A DNA stretch of 64,000 bases, taken from assembly GCF_900109175.1 (NCBI RefSeq), contig NZ_FNZE01000009.1, forward strand, positions 156,537-220,536, read 5' to 3'. Shown here piece by piece: positions 33,658 to 41,066 of this stretch. Made by a program: the position numbers and the translations under genes. How positions within the stretch are numbered: the first letter of the stretch is position 1; each line of letters starts with the position of its first letter. This DNA is from Pseudomonas linyingensis (GTDB lineage Bacteria; Pseudomonadota; Gammaproteobacteria; Pseudomonadales; Pseudomonadaceae). The notes under the pieces are model-generated. The model was not told the origin of the DNA. It did no database searches and worked only from the letters and a program-made list of their open reading frames with translations.

Positions 33658-33679
33658 AATTATTGCTGTGGCAATAATT
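33658..33679. promoter_or_regulatory. Palindrome upstream of the AAA ATPase
   Basis: AATTATTGC-N4-GCAATAATT, a perfect 9-bp dyad starting 13 bases before the ATG on the minus strand. It looks like an operator. A related dyad with the same half-site is at 36075-36100. Confidence 0.6.
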
Positions 33680-33755
33680 TGCTTAGCCTACAGTAAAACG
33701 CAATAAGCCTGTGACCTACGCCCCCGTGCACGCGCCCGGGGCATCCGTCCAGCTA

Positions 33756-34046
33756 TCAATGTGGTTCGTGCTCTCCTTGGTTGAGCTCTGTACGGATGAG
33801 GGAAAACAGCTCCTCGATGGTGAGCGTTTCCTCAAGCTGTAGGTAGCAGCTTGTCAGGAGTGTTAGCGGATGGACGCCGATGACGGACGATAGCTCGTGA
33901 AGCTTGTCTAGTGTTGGAGATTTCAGGCCCCGCTCCAGCGCGCTGAGATAGGTCCGGCCGCTGACGTCCGCGAAGTCTTCCTGGGTGAGGTGCTTGTTCA
34001 GCCTCGCCTGCCTGATGGCTCGCCCGAGTGCCTGCTTCAGCTCCAT
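33756..34046 (-). CDS. XRE-family transcriptional regulator
   Basis: A 96-residue helix-turn-helix protein (LGRAIRQARLNKHLTQEDFADVSGRTYLSALERGLKSPTLDKLHELSSVIGV), similar in size to restriction-modification controller proteins and phage-type repressors. It is divergent from a hypothetical gene and an Hfq-like gene. The shared promoter region has a perfect 13-bp palindrome, so it probably represses both directions. Confidence 0.85.
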   Translation of the reverse strand: MELKQALGRAIRQARLNKHLTQEDFADVSGRTYLSALERGLKSPTLDKLHELSSVIGVHPLTLLTSCYLQLEETLTIEELFSLIRTELNQGEHEPH

Positions 34047-34083
34047 TTTGCTGCTCCCGCAAAAGGAACGATGAAGCCTTCTT

Positions 34084-34114
34084 GAACACTATAGGGCTAC
34101 ACCCTATAGTGTTC
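34084..34114. promoter_or_regulatory. Perfect palindromic operator of the XRE regulator
   Basis: GAACACTATAGGG and its exact complement CCCTATAGTGTTC separated by 5 bases, midway between the divergent XRE (start 34046) and 34133 genes. The CTATAG-containing half-sites resemble controller-protein boxes in general style. Binding by the adjacent XRE protein is inferred. Confidence 0.75.
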
Positions 34115-34132
34115 ATTTTGGGTGGAAGACGT

Positions 34133-34579
34133 ATGTTCATAACGTACAAGCACGCGGAGCTGCCTCTGGGAGAGCTCCTGGGAGATCCCCGCGTGCAGCA
34201 CTGGCAGTTCGTCGAGCAGGACGTCCATTGGCCATGGTTTTACATGGAGTTCGTGAGAGACCTTGGCGAAGACTGCATAAGCAGCATGCTGATGATCCCG
34301 ACGGTACCGGCACTTGAGCAATTGCTAGATGAGCAGAACGAGCGCTCGTGGCTTGCCCAAGCCTTGCTGGTCACGCCAGGACACTTGAATGGGAGCAAGG
34401 GTTGGATGATGGAGCCTTTGGTCGAGGTCAGTGTGGCTTTGGATGAGGAGGAGAACCAGTTAGGGTACGTTTACAAGGTTGAGGCTGGACACTGCTACAG
34501 CACGCATCCTGGCGGGAAAAAAAATAATTTACTGACCTCTCACGTCATTTTTTCAGCGGACAAGCACCTACGCAGATAA
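34133..34579 (+). CDS. Hypothetical protein next to Hfq-like gene
   Basis: A 148-residue protein (MFITYKHAELPLGELLGDPRVQHWQFVEQDVHWPWFYMEF...) with no signal peptide or membrane segment. No domain is recognised; the tail is basic (GGKKNNLL...DKHLRR). It begins 19 bases downstream of the palindromic operator, and the Hfq-like gene follows after 22 bases, so the two are likely one operon under the XRE regulator. Confidence 0.6.
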   Translation: MFITYKHAELPLGELLGDPRVQHWQFVEQDVHWPWFYMEFVRDLGEDCISSMLMIPTVPALEQLLDEQNERSWLAQALLVTPGHLNGSKGWMMEPLVEVSVALDEEENQLGYVYKVEAGHCYSTHPGGKKNNLLTSHVIFSADKHLRR

Positions 34580-34601
34580 TTGCCGAATCATGAGGGTTGT
34601 C

Positions 34602-34937
34602 ATGGAAGAGTTCTGTCATCAGGCCGAAAAGGTTGATCGCTCGACAGCTGAGCAGAACAGGTTTCTTGATCATTGCCTTACGCATGGGCGAGAGTTGACC
34701 ATTTTTCTTGAGTCAGGTGTGCAGTTCATTGGTGTAGTACGAGCCCATGACAGGAAGTCGCTCTTGCTCGGTGGGCGTAGTCGGAACAAGGATCCTCGCA
34801 TGATCTTGAAAAGCAGCATTGCATACATTCGGGCTGCCGAGGATCTCGATCTTTTTCTGCCCTACCGGGGAATGGGGACTGCACTGCAGAGAAGGCGAAA
34901 CCGTCGTATGGCTGAGCTTCGCAGGCCGAGGCGATAG
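34602..34937 (+). CDS. Hfq/Sm-like RNA-binding protein with Arg-rich tail
   Basis: A 111-residue protein. The middle aligns by eye with Hfq: EQNRFLDHCLTHGRELTIFLESGVQFIGVV against [30 protein letters not shown], then HDRKSLLLGGRS and LKSSIAYIRAA where Hfq has YKHAISTVVPS. The proximal-face Gln and Phe and the Sm2 Lys are kept, while the YKH motif is altered to LKS. The C-terminus (RRRNRRMAELRRPRR) is strongly basic instead of acidic. GAGG six bases upstream supports the ATG at 34602. It probably forms an Sm-type ring binding RNA, perhaps competing with or modifying host Hfq. Confidence 0.65.
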   Translation: MEEFCHQAEKVDRSTAEQNRFLDHCLTHGRELTIFLESGVQFIGVVRAHDRKSLLLGGRSRNKDPRMILKSSIAYIRAAEDLDLFLPYRGMGTALQRRRNRRMAELRRPRR

Positions 34938-35074
34938 CCATGGTGCCCCCTAGGTGAGCGTGCAGATGCAGTGATTCCGACAAGGGGTTATGGTCAGGTT
35001 GAGATGGGATTTTCAGTTGTCGGATGAGCTCCGCAGTGAGGCTGATCGACTGCTGAGGCGCTATTCCTCGAAAA

Positions 35075-35310
35075 TTAACTTGTCAGATAGTACCCCAGCC
35101 CCTTCTTCAGATGCCCAATCAACTCTTCACGCAGTCCAACCGGCTCCAGCACGGGGATGGAGCCGGCCTGCGATAGCAGCCACCAGCGCAACTGCCATGA
35201 GTCCTGCACGGTAGCAGTCAACCGGTGACCATCCTCATCAGGCTCCAGTTGCATGTCACTGGACAGCGGCGTTTCGCGCAGCTGTCGGCCCAGGTCTTCG
35301 TTGATCCAGG
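35075..35310 (-). pseudogene. WYL-domain protein, C-terminal fragment
   Basis: The frame WINEDLGRQLRETPLSSDMQLEPDEDGHRLTATVQDSWQLRWWLLSQAGSIPVLEPVGLREELIGHLKKGLGYYLTS is the C-terminal module of WYL transcriptional regulators, which often control defence islands. The helix-turn-helix and most of the WYL core are missing. Upstream it is joined abruptly to an integrase fragment near 35300-35310. Confidence 0.65.
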
Positions 35311-35637
35311 CTGGCCTGATGCATCCAAGCCTCCAGAGCCTTTCGAGTTTGCTCAGTAATTTCAAACTGAACCGGACGCTGGGTTTTGTGCTGCATCACG
35401 ATGGCTCGTGATGACACGTGCTCACCATGGGCTATGTCCCGTATTCGCAGCTTGGTTAGGTCGCAGGCACGCAGCTTGCTGTCGATTGCCAAGTCGAAGA
35501 GCCAGATCCCGTGTTTTCTCCGCAAGCTGGAGTCGTACCCGAATGGCCCAGATATCTCTGAGCCGGAATGGAGCCTTCTGCCCAACGAGCTTTCCTTTGT
35601 TCCACGGTTGATGACCAACGGTTGCAGTGATACTCAT
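35300..35637 (-). pseudogene. Tyrosine integrase, N-terminal fragment with frameshift
   Basis: Starting at 35637, the frame reads WNKGKLVGQKAPFRLRDIWAIRVRLQLAEKTRDLAL. It then shifts frame to continue FDLAIDSKLRACDLTKLRIRDI...VMQHKTQRPVQFEITEQTRKALEAW, a common pseudomonad site-specific integrase. It has lost the C-terminal catalytic half at the junction with the WYL fragment. Confidence 0.75.
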
Positions 35638-35945
35638 GGCTTGCCCTCCTCGATAGGGAAAGACAAAGGTGGGTCAGATCAGTGCATGAGGCGCTAACCG
35701 ACCCAGAGCTACCGGTGGAGACCGGCAGAGTCCAGCCAGAAGTGGACGTTTTAAGCAGGGGAAATAAATCCGGCTCTTTCCACCGGCTCCGTGACAGGCC
35801 ATGCCGCCGCCATCAGTGCATAAGTTTGTAGATTTTACCGGTATTGTCTGGCATGCCCATGCGGCTTCCAACGGGTGTCATTACATGGGTGTTGCTCGTC
35901 TGGTAGGCGGCCAGGGCAATGACCGCGGATACCTAGGGGATTAGC
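35638..35945. other. Gene-free stretch
   Basis: No supported gene. The region lies between an integrase fragment and an AbrB-like fragment, and probably consists of recombination debris. Confidence 0.5.
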
Positions 35946-36069
35946 TCATTCATCATTGGTCGAATCCGGCGGAGTGAACTGGGCCTGCTCCTCGGCGAGC
36001 TCACGCTCCCACTGGGCGACCAAGACGTCGACCCGATCGGGGATCAGCGGAGCCTTCGGGCCCTGCGAT
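35946..36069 (-). pseudogene. AbrB-like protein, C-terminal fragment
   Basis: About 40 codons read PLIPDRVDVLVAQWERELAEEQAQFTPPDSTNDE then stop, matching the end of the AbrB-like protein at 28992 (RIPDRVDELVDHWESFGKVAAEL). The N-terminal domain is missing; the break is at a palindrome near 36075. Confidence 0.55.
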
Positions 36070-36074
36070 TATTG

Positions 36075-36100
36075 GCAATTATTGCCCCGACAATAATTGC
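36075..36100. promoter_or_regulatory. Palindrome sharing a half-site with 33658
   Basis: GCAATTATTG-N6-CAATAATTGC, a perfect 10-bp dyad overlapping the stop codon of the metallophosphatase gene. It shares CAATAATT/AATTATTG with the operator-like site before the AAA ATPase. It could be a terminator stem or a second binding site of the same regulator. Confidence 0.5.
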
Positions 36101-36861
36101 TCATCGCCCGCTGGCAGCAGGGCCTCGAGGTCGATGACCAGGGACGGCTGGAACCCAGACTCCTCCCCTGGATAGCCCCGCTGATTGGAGACAACCCGCG
36201 TCCCATCCACCTCGAAGTCGACCGAGGTATGCGTGTGGCCATGCACCCACAAGGCCACGCGATCGCTCCCTATCAGATCCTCCCAGTCGTTCGCGAACGC
36301 AGCATCTAGGATCGTGCCGGCATGGGGGCTTTCTTGCAGCGAGCGCAGCGTCGGGGCGTGGTGGGTGATCACTACGGTCGGCCCGTCATGGGGCACGGCG
36401 AGTTTGCTGCGCAGCCAGTCACGGGTCTTCTCCGCCTGCTTGATCAGGTCCGCCGGCCGGATGCGGCGATAGTTCTCCGTGCGGATCTGGCGGAAATCGC
36501 TCAGCGCCTGCTGCGCGCTCAACGCGGCCAGGGGCGGGTTGCCGGTGGCAGCGAAGTCGGTCCACATCGTGGTGCCGAGGAAGCGCACGCCGCCGATCTC
36601 AACCTCATCCCGATCCATGACGTGCAAACGTTCGTCGCCGGCGGCACGCATCGCCTGCAGCGTCTTGGTGAGGTGGCCACGGTAGAACTCATGGTTGCCC
36701 GGCACGTAGAGCACCGGGCAGTCGAATGCCTGCCTGGCCCACTCGATGCCCCGTACGCCGAGGTCGATATCGCCCGCGAGGATGACCACATCCGCATCCC
36801 TCACCTCGGGTATGAAGGGGGCGAACTCGTTGTGCAGGTCGGAGAGGGGGTGTATTCGCAT
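36079..36861 (-). CDS. Calcineurin-like metallophosphoesterase
   Basis: A 260-residue metallophosphatase with all metal ligands: SDLHNEF (residues 7-13), [25 protein letters not shown] and [11 protein letters not shown]. It acts on a phosphoester or nucleotide substrate in the cytoplasm; the substrate is unknown. The ATG at 36861 begins the conserved [10 protein letters not shown]; a longer frame upstream is non-homologous. It is flanked by IS3 and AbrB fragments but is itself intact. Confidence 0.85.
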   Translation of the reverse strand: MRIHPLSDLHNEFAPFIPEVRDADVVILAGDIDLGVRGIEWARQAFDCPVLYVPGNHEFYRGHLTKTLQAMRAAGDERLHVMDRDEVEIGGVRFLGTTMWTDFAATGNPPLAALSAQQALSDFRQIRTENYRRIRPADLIKQAEKTRDWLRSKLAVPHDGPTVVITHHAPTLRSLQESPHAGTILDAAFANDWEDLIGSDRVALWVHGHTHTSVDFEVDGTRVVSNQRGYPGEESGFQPSLVIDLEALLPAGDEQLLSGQ

Positions 36862-36954
36862 CGAGAGTACCTGTTGCAGTGGATGCCGACCAGTGTGTGC
36901 AAAATCTGCACATTGCTCGCCGAGCCTCACTATTGTGATCTTGCCCAGCATTCG

Positions 36955-37113
36955 TGGAGACGGGTTTAGCACTCATCCGGGCCTCGAAGGCCTCCGGGCT
37001 GATGTGCCCCAATGTGCTGTGACGCCGCAGACGGTTGTAATCGGTTTCGACGTATTCAACCACGGTTTCACGCATCTGGGCGCGGCTCATGAAGCGCTCG
37101 CCGTGTAGACCGG
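36955..37113 (-). pseudogene. IS3-family transposase, C-terminal fragment
   Basis: The frame [44 protein letters not shown] is the end of an IS3-family OrfB (the YNxxRRHSTLG...SPxxFE motif). The rest of the IS is absent. Confidence 0.75.
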
Positions 37114-37396
37114 CTGGTCGAGAGGGATCCTGCAGCTTTCTTGTCTGCAGTCCTTGAGGAGGAGCTGATGGCACCGGACTACCAGCTGTTTCAACTCGTT
37201 TGTGCGCAGCAATTGGACCGCAGAACACGGCATGGAGGCCAACTATGCGAAGATGACGGACCTCGTCATTGGCTATCACAGCGTAGTCACGACGCTCTGA
37301 CCCCCAGTTTCTGAGGCTGGACTTTCCACTGGCAAGCGGTTCACTTTGCTTAATGCTCGCGCCCACCGACAGGCTACCTGCCTAGGGAACCCCCAC

Positions 37397-37649
37397 GCTC
37401 AGGGGGGCGTGGTGCTGATGGGCTTCGCCAGCCCTGGCCAGGTCCAGGACAACTTGTTCGCCCCGTCGCCCCGTCGCCCCGTCGCCCCGGCAGGGCAGCG
37501 AGGCGCTGATGGCTACCCTCGACCGCATCAACGCGCTCATGGACCGCGGCACCATTCACCTCGCCCGGGCGCCGGCCTGGGGGATGCTTCAGAAACTCAA
37601 ATCGCCTGGCTATGTGAGCCACTGGAGCGAATTGCGCCGCGTGACCTGA
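37397..37649 (+). pseudogene. UmuC/RulB-type DNA polymerase V, C-terminal fragment
   Basis: The frame GVVLMGFASPGQVQDNLFAP followed, in another frame, by ALMATLDRINALMDRGTIHLARAPAWGMLQKLKSPGYVSHWSELRRVT then stop is the end of a UmuC/RulB-like Y-family polymerase. The two frames are separated at a tandem repeat of the 8-mer CGCCCCGT (about 37460-37488). umuC/rulB genes of pseudomonads are known hot spots for mobile element insertion, which fits this location. Confidence 0.65.
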
Positions 37650-37769
37650 GCACGCAACCTGGATTGACTGCTGTTGGTCAGTAGAAGCTGCTCTCGGCCC
37701 AGACTGTGTAAAAACGGTGGCATCGAACTTGCTGTGATTTGATGAATTCGAAATCAGTGGGGGCGGCCA

Positions 37770-38453
37770 ATGAAGCGCTTTATCCAGGGAGAGCACCGAG
37801 GGCAAAGCACGCTGCTTCCCGAGAGCCTGGATGACTACGTGGCGGACACCAATCCGGTGCGGGTGGTCGATGTTTTCGTCGATGAGCTCGATCTTGGCAC
37901 GCTGGGTTTCGACGGTGTCGTCCCGGCGGAAACTGGCAGACCGGCCTACCATCCTGCCGACCTCCTGAAGATCTACATCTACGGCTATCTCAATCGCATC
38001 CAGTCCAGCCGCCGTCTCGAACGTGAGGCTCAGCGCAACGTTGAGTTGATGTGGTTGACCGGACGTTTGATGCCGGACTTCAAGACCATCGCCAACTTCC
38101 GCAAGGATAACGGCAAGGCAATCCGCGGCGTCTGTCGGCAGTTCATGGTGCTGTGCCAGCAGCTTGGCCTGTTCTCGGAAGCGCTCGTGGCCATCGATGG
38201 CAGCAAGTTCAAGGCGGTCAACAATCGCGACCGTAACTTCACCAGCGCCAAGCTTCAGCGGCGAATGGAGGAGATTGAATCCAGCATCAACCGCTACCTG
38301 ACGGCACTGGATACCGCAGATCGTCAGGAACCTGCCGTGGCGCAGGTCAAAGCCGAACGCCTTCACGACAAAATCGCGACCTTGAAAACTAAGCTGCAGG
38401 AGCTCAAGGAAGTCGAGGTTTGTGGCCAGGCACTGATTGATACCAAGTCCATG
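37770..38453 (+). pseudogene. IS1182-family transposase, 3' truncated
   Basis: The N-terminal 228 residues of an IS1182-type transposase (MKRFIQGEHRGQSTLLPESLDDYVADTNPVRVVD..., YHPADLLKIYIYGYLNRIQSSRRLE, PDFKTIANFRKDN, ALVAIDGSKFKAVN). After ...ALIDTKSM the frame turns into unrelated sequence, just before the methyltransferase gene. The catalytic C-terminal half is lost, so the element is dead. Confidence 0.85.
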
Positions 38454-38487
38454 ACAGGGAGCTGTGTGGCGAGCTGCTCGTTGAGGC

Positions 38488-39132
38488 TTACGCAGCGACC
38501 TCGCCACTGACAATCAGAAAGGCGCCCCAAGGCAACCAGGCTGGCAGGATGGATTCAACCAGCCGGGCCAGGCCTGTCCCTGTGGGGATGAATACGGCTG
38601 TCTGTAGGCACACCTGTCGAACCTTCAAGGTTGCGAGTACCGGGGCGAGTTCCTGACGAGTGTGCCAGTGGGCTCCCGTATATCCGCCCGTGCCGCCATC
38701 TTGCCCCTTGCTTCTCCACAACAGGCTGTGCCGGTTGAGCAGACCCAGCACGAAGCGCGAGCGGGTCACGCGGACGATTTCTCCAATGGCCCGCGGCCAG
38801 TCGTCGATGAAGCACAGGGAGGCGAGGGCGACTGTCTGATCGAACGTGCGGTCGGCGAAGGGCAGGCAACGGCCATCGCCTGTGAGGTAAGTGATGTTCT
38901 GCGGCGAGTGTGTGCGTGCGAAATCCAGGGCGGCAGGGTCGATATCCAGGCCGGTGACCCGAAGGCCGGCGCTAGCCAGGCGGCGGGTGAACCAGCCCGT
39001 GCCGCAACCGACATCGAGCAGCGTGGAACCGGGCGTCAGGTCGAGATGGCGACGGATCCCGCGCCATTCGGTATCGCCGATCCAGCGTCCTCGCGGGCTG
39101 TCGTACCAGGCGTCGTATTCTGCGGGTGTCAT
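38488..39132 (-). CDS. Class I SAM-dependent methyltransferase
   Basis: A 214-residue methyltransferase with motif I STLLDVGCGTGWFTRRLA (residues 35-52), the acidic GLDIDPAALDFA and motif LPFADRTFDQTVALASLCFIDD of UbiE-like enzymes. The substrate is unknown. The start is set by GAGAGGGA upstream of the ATG. It is divergent from the ArsR-rhodanese gene over a palindromic operator-like site, which suggests a shared response. Confidence 0.85.
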   Translation of the reverse strand: MTPAEYDAWYDSPRGRWIGDTEWRGIRRHLDLTPGSTLLDVGCGTGWFTRRLASAGLRVTGLDIDPAALDFARTHSPQNITYLTGDGRCLPFADRTFDQTVALASLCFIDDWPRAIGEIVRVTRSRFVLGLLNRHSLLWRSKGQDGGTGGYTGAHWHTRQELAPVLATLKVRQVCLQTAVFIPTGTGLARLVESILPAWLPWGAFLIVSGEVAA

Positions 39133-39199
39133 CGTCCATTCCCTCTCGGTAGTGGAACCAGTATGGGGACAGCCCGCGGGTTCATGCGATTTGCCAATC

Positions 39200-39219
39200 A
39201 ATCTAACAATCATTAGATT
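39200..39219. promoter_or_regulatory. Palindromic operator candidate of the ArsR-type regulator
   Basis: AATCTAA-N6-TTAGATT, a perfect 7-bp dyad ending seven bases before the ATG of the ArsR-rhodanese gene, between it and the divergent methyltransferase gene. AT-rich dyads of this kind are usual for ArsR-family repressors. Confidence 0.65.
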
Positions 39220-39225
39220 AAGAGA

Positions 39226-39888
39226 ATGGAAAAGCGAATTCTCAAAGACCTGCTCTATGAACAGGTCGCCCGCATCGGCAAGGCGGTCTCCAGCCCCAAG
39301 CGTCTGGAACTGCTTGAGCTGTTGGCCCAGGGCGAAAAGACCGTCGAAGTGTTGGCTGCCGAGCTGTCGGCCGACATCAAGCTCACCAGCGCTCATCTGA
39401 AAGCGCTGCGCGAGGCCCGGTTGGTCGCCGCCCGGCGTGACGGCAAGTACATGGTCTACCGGCTGGCCGCGCCAGATGTGGCGGGACTGTGGGTCACCCT
39501 GCGCCAGGTGGCGGCGGCGCATCTGGCGGAGTTGCATCTGGCTTTGGAACAGATGGCAGCCGCCCCGGACACTCTGGCTGCAGTTGGACGTGAGGAGCTG
39601 CTTGAGCAGGCGCGCTGCGGCGAGCTGGTGGTCATCGATGTGCGGCCCGTGGACGAGTACGCGACGGCCCACCTGCCCCATGCGCGCTCGCTGCCGCTGG
39701 CCGAGCTTGAGCAGCGGCTCAACGAGCTGCCGCGCGGCCGGGAGATTCTCGCCTACTGTCGCGGGCCCTTCTGCTTGTTCGCCGATGAGGCGGTGGCGCT
39801 GTTGCAAGCCCGAGGCTACCGGGCGCGCAAACTATCCGATGGTGTCAGCGAATGGCAGGCCGCTGGCCTGCCGGTGGTCGCCGCCTGA
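39226..39888 (+). CDS. ArsR-family regulator fused to rhodanese domain
   Basis: A 220-residue fusion. Residues 1-100 form an ArsR winged helix (KAVSSPKRLELLELLAQGEKTVEVLAAELSADIKLTSAHLKALREARLVAARRDGKYMVYRL). Residues 110-215 form a rhodanese domain with active-site loop CRGPFC (ILAYCRGPFCLFADEAV) and GVSEWQAAGLPV. Such fusions sense reactive sulfur or arsenic-type stress through the rhodanese cysteine. It heads a plus-strand cluster with DsrE, metallo-beta-lactamase and MFS genes and likely controls it and the divergent methyltransferase. Confidence 0.88.
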   Translation: MEKRILKDLLYEQVARIGKAVSSPKRLELLELLAQGEKTVEVLAAELSADIKLTSAHLKALREARLVAARRDGKYMVYRLAAPDVAGLWVTLRQVAAAHLAELHLALEQMAAAPDTLAAVGREELLEQARCGELVVIDVRPVDEYATAHLPHARSLPLAELEQRLNELPRGREILAYCRGPFCLFADEAVALLQARGYRARKLSDGVSEWQAAGLPVVAA

Positions 39889-39957
39889 GCGACCGTTGCC
39901 AAGGGAATCCAAGGCCGCCGATCCGCGGGCGGTCTGATCAGCACGGGAGATTGCTTC

Positions 39958-40308
39958 ATGACCAGCACCCTGTTCATCGTCAACGACGCCCCTTACGGCA
40001 GCGAGCGCCCCTATAACGCCTTGCGCCTGGCCGGAGCCCTGGCCGCTCGTGAGGGGCAGCAGGTGCGGGTATTTCTGCTCGCCGATGCCGTGGCTTGCGC
40101 CCGCGCCGGCCAGAAGGTGCCGGAGGGCTACTACAACCTCGAACTGATGCTCAGCAAGCTGCTGCGCCACGGTGAGGTAGCCCTGTGCGGCATCTGTATG
40201 GACGCCCGCGGCATGACCGAGGCCGACCTGATCGAAGGCGCGCGGCGCTCGACCCTCGCCGAGCTGGCCGACTGGACCGCGGCGGCGGATAAGGTTCTGG
40301 TGTTCTGA
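39958..40308 (+). CDS. DsrE/DsrF-like sulfur relay protein
   Basis: A 116-residue DsrE-fold protein (LFIVNDAPYGSERPYNALRLAGALAAREGQQVRVFLLADAVACARAGQ) with cysteines in ALCGICMDARGM that could carry persulfide, as in TusBCD/DsrEFH sulfur carriers. It lies between the ArsR-rhodanese regulator and the hydrolase, spaced by a GGGAGA ribosome site, and should trap or relay sulfane sulfur in the cytoplasm. Confidence 0.87.
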   Translation: MTSTLFIVNDAPYGSERPYNALRLAGALAAREGQQVRVFLLADAVACARAGQKVPEGYYNLELMLSKLLRHGEVALCGICMDARGMTEADLIEGARRSTLAELADWTAAADKVLVF

Positions 40309-40321
40309 AGGAGCATTGCCA

Positions 40322-41053
40322 ATGTTTTTCAAACAACTGGCGACCCGCGAGGCGTCCCTGTCCTACTTCTTCGGCTGTGCGGGTCATGGTGTTGCGGTTG
40401 CCGTCGATGTGGTGGCCGGTGATGAAGACTGGTTCATCGAAGAGGCCGACAAGGCTGGCGTGGAAATCCGCTACGTGATCGACACCCATGTGCATGCTGA
40501 TCACTACTCCGGTGGTCGGGCGCTGGCTCAGCGCGTCGACGCACCGTACTGCCTGCACGAGTCCGATCGTGACGTGGTGCGCTTTTCCTTCGAGCCGTTG
40601 CGCGATGGTCAGCGCCTTGAGCTGGGCAACGTCAAGATCGACGTCCTGCATACCCCGGGACACACGCCCGACAGCGTCTGTCTGCTGGTCACCGATGCCC
40701 GACGGGGCGAAGCGCCCTGGTTCGTGATTACCGGCGACACCCTGTTCGTCGGCGCGGTCGGCCGGCCGGATCTGGCCGGTCAGGAGGCGGAAATGGCCGG
40801 CGTGTTGTACGACAGCCTGCATGCCCGCTTGCTGTCCCTGCCCGACGATCTGGAGATCTTCCCCGGCCACCAGGCCGGCAGTACCTGCGGTGCTGGTCTG
40901 TCCGGGAAGCCATCCTCGACCATCGGCTTCGAGAAGCGCTGGAGCGTGGCCCTGGCACTGGATCGCGCATCCTTCATCGCGCAGCTGACCACCTCGATTC
41001 CACCGCGTCCGGCCGACATGGATCGCATCGTCGCCGCCAACATTGCGGCCTGA
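40322..41053 (+). CDS. Metallo-beta-lactamase-fold hydrolase (persulfide dioxygenase/Blh-like)
   Basis: A 243-residue MBL-fold protein with metal motif DTHVHADHYSGG, then LHTPGHTPDSVCLL, FVITGDTLFVGAVGRPDL and IFPGHQAGSTCG. This layout is that of ETHE1/Blh persulfide dioxygenases that oxidise glutathione persulfide. AAGGAG precedes the ATG at 40322. The cluster of ArsR-rhodanese, DsrE and this enzyme points to detoxification of sulfide-derived persulfides. Confidence 0.88.
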   Translation: MFFKQLATREASLSYFFGCAGHGVAVAVDVVAGDEDWFIEEADKAGVEIRYVIDTHVHADHYSGGRALAQRVDAPYCLHESDRDVVRFSFEPLRDGQRLELGNVKIDVLHTPGHTPDSVCLLVTDARRGEAPWFVITGDTLFVGAVGRPDLAGQEAEMAGVLYDSLHARLLSLPDDLEIFPGHQAGSTCGAGLSGKPSSTIGFEKRWSVALALDRASFIAQLTTSIPPRPADMDRIVAANIAA

Positions 41054-41066
41054 GCAGGGAAGCGGC

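Noticed and set aside
37455..37490. Possible CRISPR or satellite array
   Set aside because: The repeats are contiguous 8-mers without spacers, only about three units, inside a broken coding sequence.
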